Positions 30,366-42,857 of a stretch of DNA of 54,844 nucleotides are shown here, piece after piece. A model generated the notes under the pieces. The model made no database searches and was not told the origin of the DNA. It saw nothing but the letters and a program-made list of their open reading frames with translations. Location of the stretch: positions 1 through 54,844 of the forward strand of contig JAUCBJ010006365.1 of assembly GCA_032718475.1 (NCBI GenBank), given 5' to 3'. Both the position numbers and the translations under genes were made by a program. Position 1 is the first letter of the stretch; every line of letters begins with the position of its first letter. Source of the stretch: Nemertoderma westbladi. Its lineage: Eukaryota > Xenacoelomorpha > Nemertodermatida > Nemertodermatidae.

Positions 30366-31580
30366 GTCAACTAAACCTTCACTTCTGCAAAGGAGATATC
30401 ACCAATGGGAATATCTGGGAGTACAGACTCAGACACTTTTACTTCTATAAAGTTATCAGGCAATACCCTGTCATTATTGAGGAGCTTTTCAAAGTGGGCC
30501 TTCCAACCATTGAGGCGATCGGCTGGTGATTCAGCCTTAACCTTGGTGGTTGGTTGGCTTTTTCGACCAGCAAGCAAGTTGATCGATTTCCCTGCCTGGG
30601 ATGATAGCCTGCTGTCGTCAGCATCATTGATGGCATCAACCTGTTGGTTTATTAGCCCCTGTAAATTAACCGAGTACTGCCTGTTCAGGGACCTAGATGC
30701 AGCCTTAACTGCATTCTTGGCCGCTGTAGTCTGTTTGAGTCGGGACTCTTTCTGCGCCTAGTAGAGGTCATTTCGGCACTTCTGAATTTTGTTGTCAGTC
30801 CAGGGGGCCCGTTTCCTGTTTCGAGGGTATACAGGAACTGTTTCTGCAGCTGCTAACTTAACTGCCTCTGTGAAGGCAGTATAGCCCTCACAATGATCTG
30901 CCGCCTCAGAGGCAAGAGCCTCATACCTGTTGCTCAGCTGTAGTGTGAAGCTGGATCTCACACTTGGCTGTTGCAACAGAGAGGACCAGTCATGCCGCGG
31001 CAAGGCAGATTTCGTTGTTCTGCTAGCACGCAGACTAAGTCTTACCTTGGCCACAATAAGGCGGTGATCACTGGAGAAGGGTCGTAGTGTAAATGCATTA
31101 CAGTCTTGTATAGAGGTCCTGTATTTCCTACGAAACAGGATATGGTCTATCTGGGACTTGTGACCACTGGGTCCACTATGAGTCCACTTAATCAGAACCT
31201 CATCAGTCTGTCCAGTCTGCATTCGGTGCTCTTGAACACCCACTGAACTAAGAGAAAGCTTATCTGCCAAGGCAATCAGCTCACCTTGTCGCATTGGGGA
31301 CCCGAGTGTTAGGGTGTTTACTGAGGCTAGTCTAGTGACTTGCCTCAGATTCACAAATGGCTTTGTTGGTCGGGGTGGAACATGAGAGTAGCCTCCAACT
31401 CCAGAATCCCTCTCCCCCTCACAATCTGGCCTCCCTGGTGACCCAGGGTTTGGGCCAGAAAGGTCATCAGGAAAGGGACTCAAAGAATTGTTTGCCGCTC
31501 TCTCTCCAGTAGGGGGTGAGACAGGCAGCTGGTCAGGAGATAACTGACGCCTGTGAGGCCGATTGTGTCCAGTCATTCCA
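30366..31580 (-). mobile_element. LINE family 2: endonuclease to pre-RT region, deleted
   Basis: Minus frame 30758-31576 starts with a Pro-rich leader and an endonuclease opening (VNTLTLGSPMRQGEL...VGVQEHRM). It then jumps to IDHILFRRKY and SDHRLIVAKVRLSLR, so the middle of the endonuclease is deleted. A stop at 30758-30760 lies in a frame that otherwise continues to the pre-RT segment at 30371-30577. The copy ends before the RT. Confidence 0.75.
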
Positions 31581-32740
31581 CTGGCCTCTAGTGGCTGGAC
31601 CTGGACCCAGAGCGAAGGGGGTCCTAGTTACAGGACCAGATTTGCCCTAGTAAGAGGGTCTATGCAGCTATAGGTGGCACCTCCTTTATGCTGCATGGAG
31701 GTGGCATGAGGTTATCATGGACATGAACTATTAAGATTGTTCATTGGCTGGTCCTCACTGAGCAGGCATTATCCTGCAAAGTGGAGGCGAATCCATTCAA
31801 ATGTCAAGATAGGAGAGACTAATGAAACACTTCCACTGTTGTATACAGTCTAATTGGAGATGTGTTCATGTACTTGACATATTGAACCCGGTATAGCACT
31901 CTTGTGTATAAGTGATACCCAGAGCTTTGGTATCCTCTGCAGTTAGAGCCCAGTCTGTACTCATATATACATGAGTTCTACTGGTTCTACGGCTACCCTA
32001 AATAATAGTATCTTGAGATTACGTTTTATTCTTTGGGACTTCGAAATCCTGGAGAGCCCATTCAATGCTGCCCCCTGCCCATGTCTTCCCGTTACGCATC
32101 TGAAGGTTTACACATGACTTTCGCGAACTGATTTCAACAACTGTACCAATATGGACAGCAGAAAACCGACAACCTACAGCAGACAATCGACAACAGCAAC
32201 ACAACACAACAACCTTAGCTGTAACAGCGTTTTTCCACTTAACGCATTTAATGGTTTTCAGTTGCTATTGTTGATGGTCAGTTTTGTCTACTTTCCAGTG
32301 GCTTAGTATAATATATATCCCCTTCGATAATTAAATTATATGATACATTCAAAGATCTCAGCTATAAAGTATAACATAAATTTTATAAAATTTAATGTTT
32401 TATTGCTTTTTGAAATATCTTGAGTTCTTTATATTGGATTGATTCATTCCAAACATCGGCATTACTAGTTCCTACAAAAGCTAGAAGTTTTAAGAGCATT
32501 AAGAAACACATGATTAATTTTTTATGTCTGGAAAAAATTAATCAAACTCAGGTTATTAACGGGACTGCAACAAACAACCATACAACAACCAACGGATTAG
32601 TATTATACATGATTGACGGTACTACAGTAATAGTTCACACTAATGAAATCTCCAGATAAATAATAAATGAAGAAATATATGTATGTTATAATATATATTA
32701 ATCCCACCTAATCCACTTCACAGTGGATTAGGTGGGAGAG
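31581..32740 (-). mobile_element. Older family 2 tail remnant and gene-free DNA
   Basis: About 31735-32125 is a diverged, stop-ridden copy of the LINE C-terminus seen at 28989-29560 (shared GGCTGGTCCTCAC, CTTGACA, GCAGTTAGAGCCCAG). The rest, to about 32740, has no supported gene; 32420-32659 is an open frame without recognisable features. Confidence 0.55.
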
Positions 32741-32744
32741 TGAA

Positions 32745-32855
32745 TGTCAGGGGTAAATGGGTGAACTGGTTAGCACTTCTGATGAGGCCTGATAGGCTGA
32801 GACATACATATACAGTAGTTCTGGTTCAACCCCTGGTGACGTGCTTTCTCATTTT
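32745..32855 (+). repeat. tRNA-like SINE fragment
   Basis: GTGAACTGGTTAGCAC resembles a tRNA A box/D-arm, and GGTTCAACCCC, about 75 bases on, resembles a B box, with tRNA-like spacing. No cloverleaf with a usable anticodon arm is evident, so a SINE head is more likely than a tRNA gene. Confidence 0.4.
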
Positions 32856-32940
32856 TTCAATTTCTGAACAAAGCCATAATACTACATAATACTTAATTTA
32901 TATACGCCTGTTGTGCTTGTAGTAATGCTACGGTTGTGAA

Positions 32941-33871
32941 TGCATTGGGCAGCCTATGCTATGCAGCCTAAAGCTCATCTATCCCATCATAGTAGACATG
33001 TACCGTACAACAAGAGTCCCACAAGAAATGAAAACAAATAAGTTGGTGCCAGTTCCCAAGAAGGGCAACCTAACACTCTATGGTTCTTTTCGGGGAATCT
33101 CATTGATCTCGATTGCTGCAAAGCTACACAATAGAATTCTATTAATTCGCATCAGGGATCCCATTGAGAGACTGCTCCGTGGAAATCAGAATGGGTTCCG
33201 TAAAGGTCGTGGGACCATGGAGCCCATTTTGGCACTTAGAAGGATAATTGAAGAGTTATCAAAAAAGAAAGACAGGCATCTGGATGTTATCTTTGTTGAC
33301 TTCTTCAAGGCCTTTGATTCAGTCTCACGCTCATGTATGGTCAGCATACTTTCATTATTTACAACATTTGTGTCTACTGTAGACGGTGACACAGAACCAT
33401 TTGAAGTGTTATGGGGCGTCCTCCAAGGAGACACACTTGCACCATTCTTGTTCATAATTGTTGTTGACTATGTTCTACGCATGTCCTTAGATCATCATAA
33501 TGGTGATGGGGTGATGATAACTCCACCTACTGGCGCCAGAAGTCGAGGAAATCCTGCCAAGTACCTAACTGATCTAGACTTTGCTGATGACTAAGGAGTA
33601 CTCTCAGAATCACTAGAGGGAGCCCAACGGCTCCTCAGCTCATTAGAACATGCTGCTTCTAGTGTTGGTCTTTTTATTAACTCCAGAAAGACCAAAATTT
33701 TGACAGTTAACTTTGAAAGTCCTCAGCAAGTCTCTGATCGGATGAGCATAAGCTCAAAAGATGGTATGCTTGAGCATGTGGATGACTTCTGTTACCTGGG
33801 ATCATGGATCCGGAAGTCAGGTGAGGACCTTCGAATACGTAAGGGAAAGGCATGGGCAGCCTTGAATTGGC
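32941..33871 (+). mobile_element. LINE family 2 RT, 5' part of a split copy
   Basis: Frames 32956-33594 and 33700-33915 encode RT blocks: FRGISLISIAAK, GNQNGFRKGRG, VIFVDFFKAFDSV (motif A), VLQGDTLAPFLF (motif B) and LDFADD directly followed by a stop (33592-33594), then INSRKTKILTVNF and FCYLGSWI. A deletion after motif A removes part of the palm. Coding ends at AWAALN, where another LINE is inserted; the sequence resumes at 36172. Confidence 0.82.
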
Positions 33872-36171
33872 TTTTATTATTAGATAACCTAACTAGATAT
33901 AAAATTATCAGATAACTGGTCAACGGATGAACTAAATGAATTACGGTCAAAAAAGTTTAAACAATTTGCAATTTGGCGCAGAACAAAATCTGATAACGAT
34001 TATAATGATTATAAGTTATTGCGAAATAAATTTTATAATCTCAACCGGAAACTAAAAAATGAGTATGTAAAAGAAAAATACTTAAGTGCTAAAGACAGCA
34101 AATCGAGATGGAAAGTGATCAATAAAATTATAAACAATAAAATTAAAAGTGCTTCAATCAATTGTATTAAATACAGGGGAACCTTGGTAACAAGCGAAAA
34201 ACAGGTGTCTAATGCTATGAATGAAGCATTTTTAAGCTTGGGAAACTTTTTTAATTGCACGCCGAATGCCATTAGTACTTACACCATTCCAGAAGGTGCA
34301 AAAGAAAACCGAATACAGTTTTCATTTAAATGTGTAGGTATATTAGAGGTCAGTAAAATTTTAGAGAACCTAAATGGTGATAAATCATCTGGCCCTTGCA
34401 AAATACCAATTAAAATTATTAAGGACATTAGGCCGTTTATTACAGAACCTTTGAATATAATAATAAATCAATGTTTAACAAAATCTGTTTTTCCAAATAA
34501 ATTGAAATTATCTAATATTACCCCTATCTATAAAAAAGGTGATTCATGTGATTCGGTAAACTACAGACAGGCCAGTGGCAATAACCTCACCATTTGCCAA
34601 AGTCTTGGAAAAAATAATGTGTTCACAGATATTACTGTATGTAAAACATAATAAGCTTTTGTATCCAAAGCAATTTGGCTTTCGCAAAGGTTTTTCTACG
34701 GTGGATGCAGTTACATTTTTAACTGAAAATTGGCGGGAGCATTTGAATCAGAATAAATACATTGCTGCAGCATTTTTGGATCTGAGCAAAGCATTTAACT
34801 CAATAAATCATAATATTTTAAATGCCAGACTACAATATTTAGGCTTCCACCCCACCGCACTAAACCTGATTAAAAATTACCTCTCAAGCAGGAAGCAGCG
34901 TGTAAAAATAGATAATACCTTTTCGGACTGGCTAACGGAAACAAAAGGCGTACCCCAAGGGACAGTATTAGGTCCGCTACTTTTTACCCTATATACAAAT
35001 AATATTCCGGAACTAATGAAAAATGAGCAAATAATACAATACGCCGATGATACAGTAATTTATGTAATAGACTCAGACCCAGAACATGCAGCAAAATTGT
35101 TGGAGTCCCTTGTTATTCAGATTCAAAGATATTTAATGATGCACAATTAAAACTGAATCCAGATAAAACTGAATTTCTCCTATTGTCACCTAAACAAATT
35201 GGCCCCCAACTTAGGGATGAAATCTCCACAATAAAACTAAATGTTGGTGGCAGGGAATCTATACCTCAGTCAAAATCAGTAAAATATCTTGGAGTAATCA
35301 TTGACAGTGAACTAAATTGGGACGATTATATTAAAAAAATAATTCAGAAAATGACACTTAGTATTTCTTGTTTACTTTCTATAAAAGGCCAATTACCAAA
35401 TAAAACGAAATTGCAATTATACAAAACACTTACGATGCCATATCACAGCTATTGCTGTCAGCTACTTGTGTCACTCCACGACAAATATGGATCCAAGGAG
35501 TTGTTGTACAAAATTGAGAAAGTGCAAAATTATGCATTGCGCACTATTTTTGGTAAGAAAATCAGAGATAACAGCGGCACGGAGTTAAGACAAAAAGGAG
35601 AAATTCCGTTACTATCAGCAGTCAGGGAGTATTTCACCCTTGTTTATTTTTATAAGTATATACACGGATTGACTGAGGCATTTAAAATTCTAAATCTGCC
35701 ATTTCTTCCAAGACAAAATGTGAAAATGAACACCAGGACGGGTAATATCATTATTCCAAAAACAAATAACAGGTTTGGCCACGATAGCGTAATAGTGAAA
35801 TCAATAAAATTATGGAATACTTTAGACATAGAAGTTGTAAAATTACCAAATCTTTTAACTTTTAAGCGGAAATTAAAAAATATATTCTTAAATAAATACA
35901 GCCGAGAGGCAGTAACTTAGCTCTAGGCTTTTGATTGCCCACCAGATGAGGGGGGGGGGGGGGGGGGGGGTGGGGGTGGTGGTGTAGCGGGAGATGCATT
36001 ACTTGGGGGGGGGGGGGGGGGGTGGTTCTAACTGTGCTTCTAATACATAACCTAGTTGTACCTGCACACCGACGCTTGTTGACTTAATTATCAGTTTATG
36101 TGTATTCATTTACTGCCTGGTGCAATTTTAATATTTCATCAGTTTTAGTCAATAAAAGATCAAATTATTTC
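33872..36171 (+). mobile_element. Jockey/CR1-like LINE inserted into family 2 LINE
   Basis: About 2.3 kb with a 5'-truncated ORF2. Frame 34019-34651 is pre-RT to RT motif 1 (GDKSSGPCKIP, ITPIYKKGD). Frame 34575-35150 has FGFRKGFSTVDA, LDLSKAFNSI (motif A), KGVPQGTVLGPLL (motif B) and YADDTVIY (motif C). Frame 35183-35920 is the thumb and C-terminus (VKYLGVIID, SIKLWNTL). Frameshifts occur near 34570 and 35150. The 3' UTR contains two poly-G tracts (35949-35970 and 36005-36022). Confidence 0.85.
35949..36022. repeat. Two poly-G tracts
   Basis: Runs of about 20 and 18 G separated by a short G-rich linker in the LINE 3' region. Length is unlikely to be exact in an assembly. Confidence 0.85.
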
Positions 36172-36705
36172 CAGGATTTGGAAGTCACCGAGAATTAATC
36201 GGAATCTTAAGGTCCGGTTATTTAGAGCAGCAGTAGTTCCAGTACTCCTCTATGGGAGTCCATGCTGGGCTCTAACTGCTGAGGACACAAAATCTCTGGA
36301 CAGCACATTCACAAGAATGCTACGCCGGGTTCATTGTGTCAAGTACAATGCACACATCTCCAACCAGAAACTATATAACATTGGAGGTGTCTCATTGGTT
36401 CCCCCAAGCTTGACACTAGAACAAAATTGCCTCCGCTTTGCAGGACATTGCTTTCGCCGTGAGGACCAGCCAGTGCATAATCTTGTACTTTGGCAGCCTC
36501 ATGGATTGAATAAGCATGGTGGACAGCCCATGACTTTCTTGAGACGCATCTTAAAGGACACTGGCCTTGAAGATGCGGATGATCTAGCAAAAGTCATGGG
36601 TGATAGGGAGTTGTGGCGGTGCAATTTTGTCGATAAGCCGGCACAGCATTCTTAAAAATGCAGCTGCAACGCAGCATGCCGATCCTAGTAGTAGTAGTAG
36701 GGCAG
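36172..36705 (+). mobile_element. LINE family 2, 3' part of the split copy
   Basis: It resumes at GGATTTGGAAGTCACC, the continuation of 33871 as judged by the uninterrupted copy at 28943-30062. It encodes the C-terminus (36317-36655: YNAHISNQ, GHCFRREDQP, LWQPHG, WRCNFVDKP), ending in a stop, then in TAGTAGTAGTAGTAG at about 36688-36702. Confidence 0.85.
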
Positions 36706-36960
36706 CCCCGGGATATTTTCATCTCCTTTGGAAGTAATGGACCACTGTCAATAGCTGCACCAACTGCCAGCAATTTAACAAAATGTAGTTTTTCCTTCAG
36801 GGTTCTTCAAGGTTGACTAGTCATGCCGGGTAAGGACGTTTGCACAGCCTTAATAGAATGAAGTACTTCTTTCTGCACACAAGAAGGCGAGGTTCATTTT
36901 GGAAAGGCTCATGTGAGGCATTGACAATCATGTAGAGTTCCTGTACTTCTTCCAAAATAG
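36706..36960. repeat. Repeat related in inverse to 42380-42640
   Basis: Shared blocks in opposite orientation include GAAGTACTTCTTTCTGCACAC, GGTTGAC next to GGCATGAC/GTCATGCC, and the CAGCCCC.GGATATTTTCATCT end. Both look like fragments of one older retroelement. Confidence 0.55.
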
Positions 36961-37221
36961 TATATGATTGATCTAGGACTTATGAACACTGTGCCCTCGC
37001 CAGTTTTATTTTGAATATATGTGCCTGCTGGAAACTTTTCTTTGGCAAGGCTGAAATCGGTACACAGCAAAGTGTATGCAGCTTTGCCCGTGTCCAATCT
37101 TCGCACTGAGCAACCTTGTCCCTCAAATTGCGTGTTAACAACATCGCAACGTCTATTGTTTTGGTTAGAAACGTTAGTCTGACCTTTGTAATTTTTGTAT
37201 ACAGCCTAGTAAGTACAGTAT

Positions 37222-37440
37222 GGTTGAGCACAGTAGTGGCTGCAGATAATTGGTATTGACAGATGGGAAGCCATAATTACATACATAAATATCGCCGTAC
37301 AAGATATCAGGTAGTATATTTATCATCCGAGCCTACTAGTGGATCTGTTAGGGCGCCAGACTACCAAGATAGAGGTCAATTGTATGGTTTGAATTGATCT
37401 GAAGATAATTAGTTTAAGCCATCCTGGATTTTAATGACAA
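37222..37440 (+). repeat. tRNA-derived SINE-like repeat, copy 2
   Basis: Diverged copy of 536-765, with the ACAGATGGGAAGCCAT, ACAAGATATCAGGTAGTATA and GTTAGGGCGCCAGACTACCAAGA blocks in the same order. Confidence 0.4.
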
Positions 37441-37789
37441 CTTTGCTAAGTTACATCCAGATATGAGAAGATAAGATATGACAAACAAAATTATTCTGTA
37501 AGTTTTCTGATGATGAATTTCTACATCTCACACCAAAACAACAAAGTTCATTGTTTAATTTACTGAGAATGATTGATTTAGTCAATTAACTAAATTACTT
37601 ACACATTTAAATATATGAATGTAACCAAATTGAAGGCACGTGGTGATGCTTAGAAATGTAAATATTCAGTTGACAATTCTCTATGAAATTAAATGAAATT
37701 ATACAATCGCATTCATTACATGCAATGTTATAGTGATATGAATTTTCTTTTTCTTTTTCATAACAACAAATGCTTTCAACACAGACATA

Positions 37790-39500
37790 AGTAATTAGCA
37801 AGTCATTAGACTTGATTACTGTAAGAATTGTTGACTGACTGGCTGGATGGCTGACTGACAGACTGATCTACAGCCAAGACTACTATAAACTGCTAGATAC
37901 CACGATTCTAAGGTACCTGGCATGATCAGCTACTCCGTCCATAGCCTCTGGGCTCGAAAAATAAACGTAAACGAAAAAAACGCCATAGGCGCAATGGTAA
38001 AATAACACAAATGACAGCTGGTGTCCTGATGAAAAATGGCTTATGTAATGCATTTCTACACAAGGCTTAGTAATAAATCGATGAGGTTGCCAAGATTATT
38101 ATACTTAGTACACCCATACTGTTTATTTAGGCCCTACCACTCTCTGTCAAAGCAAACATTAACTGGTTGGTTTAGTTTGAAATCTACTATCGCCTCAGCT
38201 GAATTACTCTTCCCAATGCATTCTATGGGAATATCTCACTCTGCTAATGTAAGCTGAATGACTGTTAGGCTGACTGACTGGTATTCAAAATGTTTTATAG
38301 GTAATTGACATTTAGTGCAAGCTGATTGACTGTTAGTTACAGTAAACTATTGCACTGTATTTTATTTTTAAATCTTTCGGCCAACATTAATACTGTACAG
38401 GCTATATGCTTATAAGGCAGAATGCTTACTCAGCCTCGTACTGATACCCTGTAAGGCTAACACAAGCTGAATGACTGTTAGGTACACAGTGTGTTGGCTA
38501 CATTAATGCCAACATTAATACTGTGGAGACTGTATGTTTATAAAATTGTATTGTTTAATCAGCCACAAAATATGATTCTCCATATGCTAACATTATAGTT
38601 TGAAATGTCAAAATCAATGCTTATTATCTGTATCAGGTTACACACTATGACATTCAAAATGTTTCATTCAAAATGTTTTATAGGTGAATGGCATTTAGCG
38701 GCTTCCCTTCAGACCATAGGCAAACATTGTTGAGGAAATTTAGTTTAGTTTACTCTACTGTGCCATTCAGGTGAATGGATTTGAGTAATTGCCAAGTTAC
38801 AGAGCGGAATCTCTCTCTCTGACCATAGACACTTTCCTTCAGACCATAGGCAAACATTGTTGATGGAATTTACATTTGATTGATGACTTCCGACTTGCTT
38901 AACGGCGTCTTGACGCCGTCTCTAGTTATTAGTAAGTCGTAAGACTTGATTACTGTAAGAAAAAAAAATCTACTGGCTACTGACTACTGACTACTGACCT
39001 AGAGCAAAAACGGCTCTAACGATTTTGATGAAATTTTGCATGGACCATGAAAATCGATTTCTATGGGTACTTGTGCAATCGCAGTTTAAATTGAACATCT
39101 AACTTGTAAAAAATGAAAAAAGTAAAGTGAAAATGAAAAAAGTATAGAGATGGCCTGGTAAGGCATTCAATAGGAAGGGTCAACTAATAAAGAAGTACTT
39201 TTTGTGCCAAGTATTATCACTCTACTCTACAACCCAGAGAAGTAATCAAACATTAACTGGTTTAGCTGGCTATTACAGTCTCGGCTGAATAACTCTTCCC
39301 AATGTATCCTTGCTATGTTAATTAATTGACATGCAAGCTAAATGACTGTAATTATTCTAATTATTGTTTTATTTTAAAATCTTTGTGCCAACATTAATAC
39401 TGTAGAGGCTGTATATTGATAAGGCTGAATGTTTACTCAGCCTCATAATGATTCTCTATAAGGCTAACATTATAGTTTGAAATATAAAAATCTGTTATAA
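37790..39500. repeat. Nested local repeats, no gene
   Basis: GACTTGATTACTGTAAGAA occurs at about 37809 and 38942. A CTTCAGACCATAGGCAAACATTGTTGA block is at about 38707 and 38835. GCCAACATTAATACTGTA...GGCT recurs at about 38381, 38510 and 39388, and CTGAATGACTGTTAG variants occur throughout. The arrangement suggests an unequally duplicated repeat region of about 1.1 kb period. No coding sequence is seen. Confidence 0.55.
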
Positions 39501-39788
39501 TAATAATATAATTGTTGTATTTAATTAATATCGTGGTTTACATTAAACAGTGTAAATTGTTAGTGGTTTACATTGAAACATCTCAACTTGTTTTATTTAT
39601 TACAAAAATAAGAACGAATTTGTCTTATAACATGTCTTGTCACGATTGTATTGAATTGATGACAACTGCTGTTATTATTATTAATCAATTGACACCTCGA
39701 CTCCTCTATGACTACTCTATCCGATAGCTCTATCATTTCGCTAACTGCTCTCTATCTTCTATAATCACAATTGTTATAATTCATTAGA

Positions 39789-40034
39789 CGCACATGTGAA
39801 GAATACCAGGATTTCACCTTTCGGTCGACTTTTTATTGGAATTTTATATATGAAGATTTTTTATTTTTTTGAATTTATCAATATTAAGTGTTTTATAGCG
39901 CTTATTTCTGTCTTATAACATGTACATTGTACATATACTAATTCGTTTATTGTTTTGGTTAGATTCAGCCCTTCTGTAACCTGTGTTTTTGGTAAAAAAA
40001 AACACAGGTAGTCCTGGTATTCTTCACATGGGGG
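39789..40034. mobile_element. MITE-like hairpin element
   Basis: CATGTGAAGAATACCAGGA (39791-39809) is the inverse of TCCTGGTATTCTTCACATG (about 40012-40030); a degenerate third arm follows at 40066-40085. The interior carries a small CCTGTGTTTTT/AAAAACACAGG hairpin and one copy of the dispersed GTTTATTGTTTTGGTTAGA motif. No target duplication was verified. Confidence 0.55.
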
Positions 40035-40118
40035 TAACTGTAAAGTGAAATATAACAGCAGAAATCTGGTATTTTTCACATGGGCCTCATTAGATGATTA
40101 CAACATAATAATTATAGT

Positions 40119-40328
40119 TTGAAGTTGTCTAGAAAATTTCTCGTACACCACCGGGACTACCCTCACACTAATTTATTATCAGACAGAACAAAAAGCTTTT
40201 ACTTGACTAGTACTGTCTCCTATGACTTACTTCACGGGCCGATAGGCCAGTCTCTAGTAAGTATGGGTGGAACTGTAGCACACAAGGCAATGCCTCAAGG
40301 AGGTGGCACACTCTATTGGCTGAATTAG
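40119..40328 (+). mobile_element. Possible RT motif fragment
   Basis: A 69-codon frame ends in VAHKAMPQGGGTLYWLN, which resembles the RT motif B pattern (PQGG.LSP.LW) of non-LTR elements. It is short and isolated; the remainder of the element is not seen. Confidence 0.35.
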
Positions 40329-40329
40329 A

Positions 40330-41380
40330 ATAATGTAAGGGAACATCACTTAATCCTTATTTTTATCTCTCCTTATATTCTTCTAGTAATATCTTCTTCT
40401 AATAATAATCTGCATTGGTAGAACTGCAACTGATTCAACTGGACGAGACAGAAATATTGCTGAAAAAATTGATGGGCAGGTAGCATATTAATTAATATTA
40501 CATTCATCAATATGAATTATTTTACATGCATCCACTGTAGGCACACAATATACTGATAATTGTTATCAGAACTGAATTCCCATTGATGATAATGAATGCT
40601 AATGCCGTTTCTCTCTAGAAAAACAAATAGTAATTCACAATAGTTAAAAGGAAAATTCATCAATATTTCAAACTTGAAAGCACTTTAAATTCCACCTTAT
40701 CTCCAAAGGTAAGTCAATTAATAACTCATTTTTTATATTATCCTCATTTATACCAGATGCTTTGTTACACGATTTAATGCATTAGCTGCCTCATTTCATC
40801 ACAAGGCAGGAAGCCGCATGCCACCAGAAATAAATTAAATATCTACTATTGAAGCCGCCTCATCATCTCTCCAAACGAATATATTTTTTATTGATTTTTT
40901 CCTTACGAAGATCGCGATTACAAACATCGTGATATTTCCGGGATTGGATTTTGCAGGTCGAACAGCGAATCCTTATCAGTCGATCATTGATTAGTTTGAT
41001 GATGTAGCTGAATTTGTTGCTGCAGATCCGGTGGGATTATAACATTACGTAGCTAGTTTCTCTAATGCGTAGCCATTTACCTTTGAACGTGTCTCTATAA
41101 CCATTAGAATAAGCCGGTGTGCCCGGAATTTGGATGCCATGAGCTGCATTCATAATTGGTTTAACTAAGTGATCCTTTTGATATGATAATTAACCGAGAA
41201 ATGAATAAATTATAATATCTGTGTTTCCAATCTCTATGGTTACTGGTCAGCTGGGTTTGTTTTAATATAATTTGTCCGAAATTGTTCTAACTACTCTAAC
41301 TAACTTTGTGGTGGTTCTAACCAGCCTAAGGAAGGTAGAAATATCTCTACAGTTCATCAGTTGATAATAATAGATAATAA
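40330..41380. other. Gene-free host DNA
   Basis: No supported gene or repeat. The sequence is AT-rich with no long frames. Confidence 0.5.
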
Positions 41381-42000
41381 ACTCAACTTATACAGACAAC
41401 AACAAATAAAATGGCAGGAGCCACATCTATAAGACAAATAAGAGGCCAATTACCTGTAAAAATATAAAACTAATGTTATACAAAACACTAGTTATTACCT
41501 TTATCATAATTACTGTAGCATAATTCTTTCACCCTATCACCAAACCCATGGGTACAAAAATAAGTTATACAATATGGATAAGGTCAGAACTTTGCATTAA
41601 GGCTAATCTCCAATAAAAGAAGTCAGAACTCCAACAGGAACGCATCTATGTAGGGCAGCAAAAATACCCAACCTGAATTCTCGAAGGGAATACCAATCAA
41701 TCAAATTTTCTATAAATATATGTTTAATAAGCACACTTCTTTTAACACCTTAAAATTGCCATTCTTAAAACTAAGGGATAATAGTAACAAATCTTTCAAC
41801 AATAGGACTAAAAAAATTAGAATTCCCAGAACTAACACCACATACGGCAACTACTCATTCCTCATCAAAACCAAGAATATGGAATAAATTACCAAACAAT
41901 ATACGTAATGCTGTGTTTGATATAGTATTCATTACTAAGCTACAGGAACACAATTTCGCAAAATATGAACGATCTGCAGTAACATGAATTAATCAGCATT
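41380..42000 (+). mobile_element. Degenerate Jockey/CR1-like LINE C-terminus
   Basis: It follows the C-terminal part of the LINE at 35380-35920: GGCCAATTACC, TTATACAAAACACTA, and later a block encoding a remnant of SR-WNKLPNNIR. Many frameshifts are present, so it is an older copy of the same or a close family. Confidence 0.6.
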
Positions 42001-42379
42001 ATTACAAATAACTATATTATAATACTATATATTAAGTATGAAATGAATGTTGAACCAAAGGTATGGGTGAACTTGTGAATTGGACATGACATGGCCATAT
42101 CGACTACCTATTTATTTACCTTCTGTGCATTAGTGTTTTATATCTCTTTATACTCTATATAATTATATGTACAGTACAACAGTGCAATACTATTATTCTA
42201 GATCCATTTGTCTGGTTTGTACTTAGGGTAGCGTAGACGTTGGTCTTTTAATTATCAGTTGCTTTAAACTGCCTTCAGCTCAGTGAACTGACTGTAGTAT
42301 TCAAAAGAAAACTGGCACGGGCCCAGTGTTCATAAGTAACTGTAAATGGCTCACATCAATGGTTTCCTAATTGGCCATC

Positions 42380-42725
42380 GTCTTCTTGTGTGCAGAAAGA
42401 AGTACTTCACTCTATCAAGGCTAGGCAAAAGTCCTTACTCGGCATGACAGGTTGACCTTGAAGAACTCTGAAGGAAAAATGTTCTATTAGAGTTTCCATC
42501 AGGTATATATGGTCAGTGAAGAATTGGATCACTGTTGACAAACATTTTGTTAATACTGGCAGTTGATGAAGCCAATGACAGTGCTCCATTACTCCCAAAG
42601 AAGATGAAAATATCCTGGGGCTGCCCAATGCATTCACAACCGTAGCATTCGTAAAAGCCCAACAGGCTTATATAAATTAACAGCTGTTAACATTGAAGTC
42701 AAGATTACATCAGCCACAATAATAT
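42380..42725 (-). repeat. Retroelement-derived repeat
   Basis: The minus-strand frame at 42407-42637 has no domain. The segment is the inverse relative of 36706-36960, and its end (about 42590-42725) is repeated at 43612-43745 (AAGATGAAAATATCCTGGGG, GCATTCACAACCGTAGCATT). Confidence 0.5.
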
Positions 42726-42833
42726 AGGGTCGCCGTCGCACATGAGTTCATAATGTAAACTCGTACTGATTTCTCTCGATGAGTCATGATAAATATTTAT
42801 TATAGGTAAAGGAATAGATATAATAGTCCAGCC

Positions 42834-42857
42834 TATTTCATTTCATTTCATTTCATT
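42834..42857. repeat. (TTTCA)n microsatellite
   Basis: Four to five TTTCA units in tandem. Confidence 0.8.

Noticed and set aside
36339-36590. Minus-strand frame within the LINE C-terminus
   Set aside because: Antisense shadow of the LINE coding region at 36317-36655.
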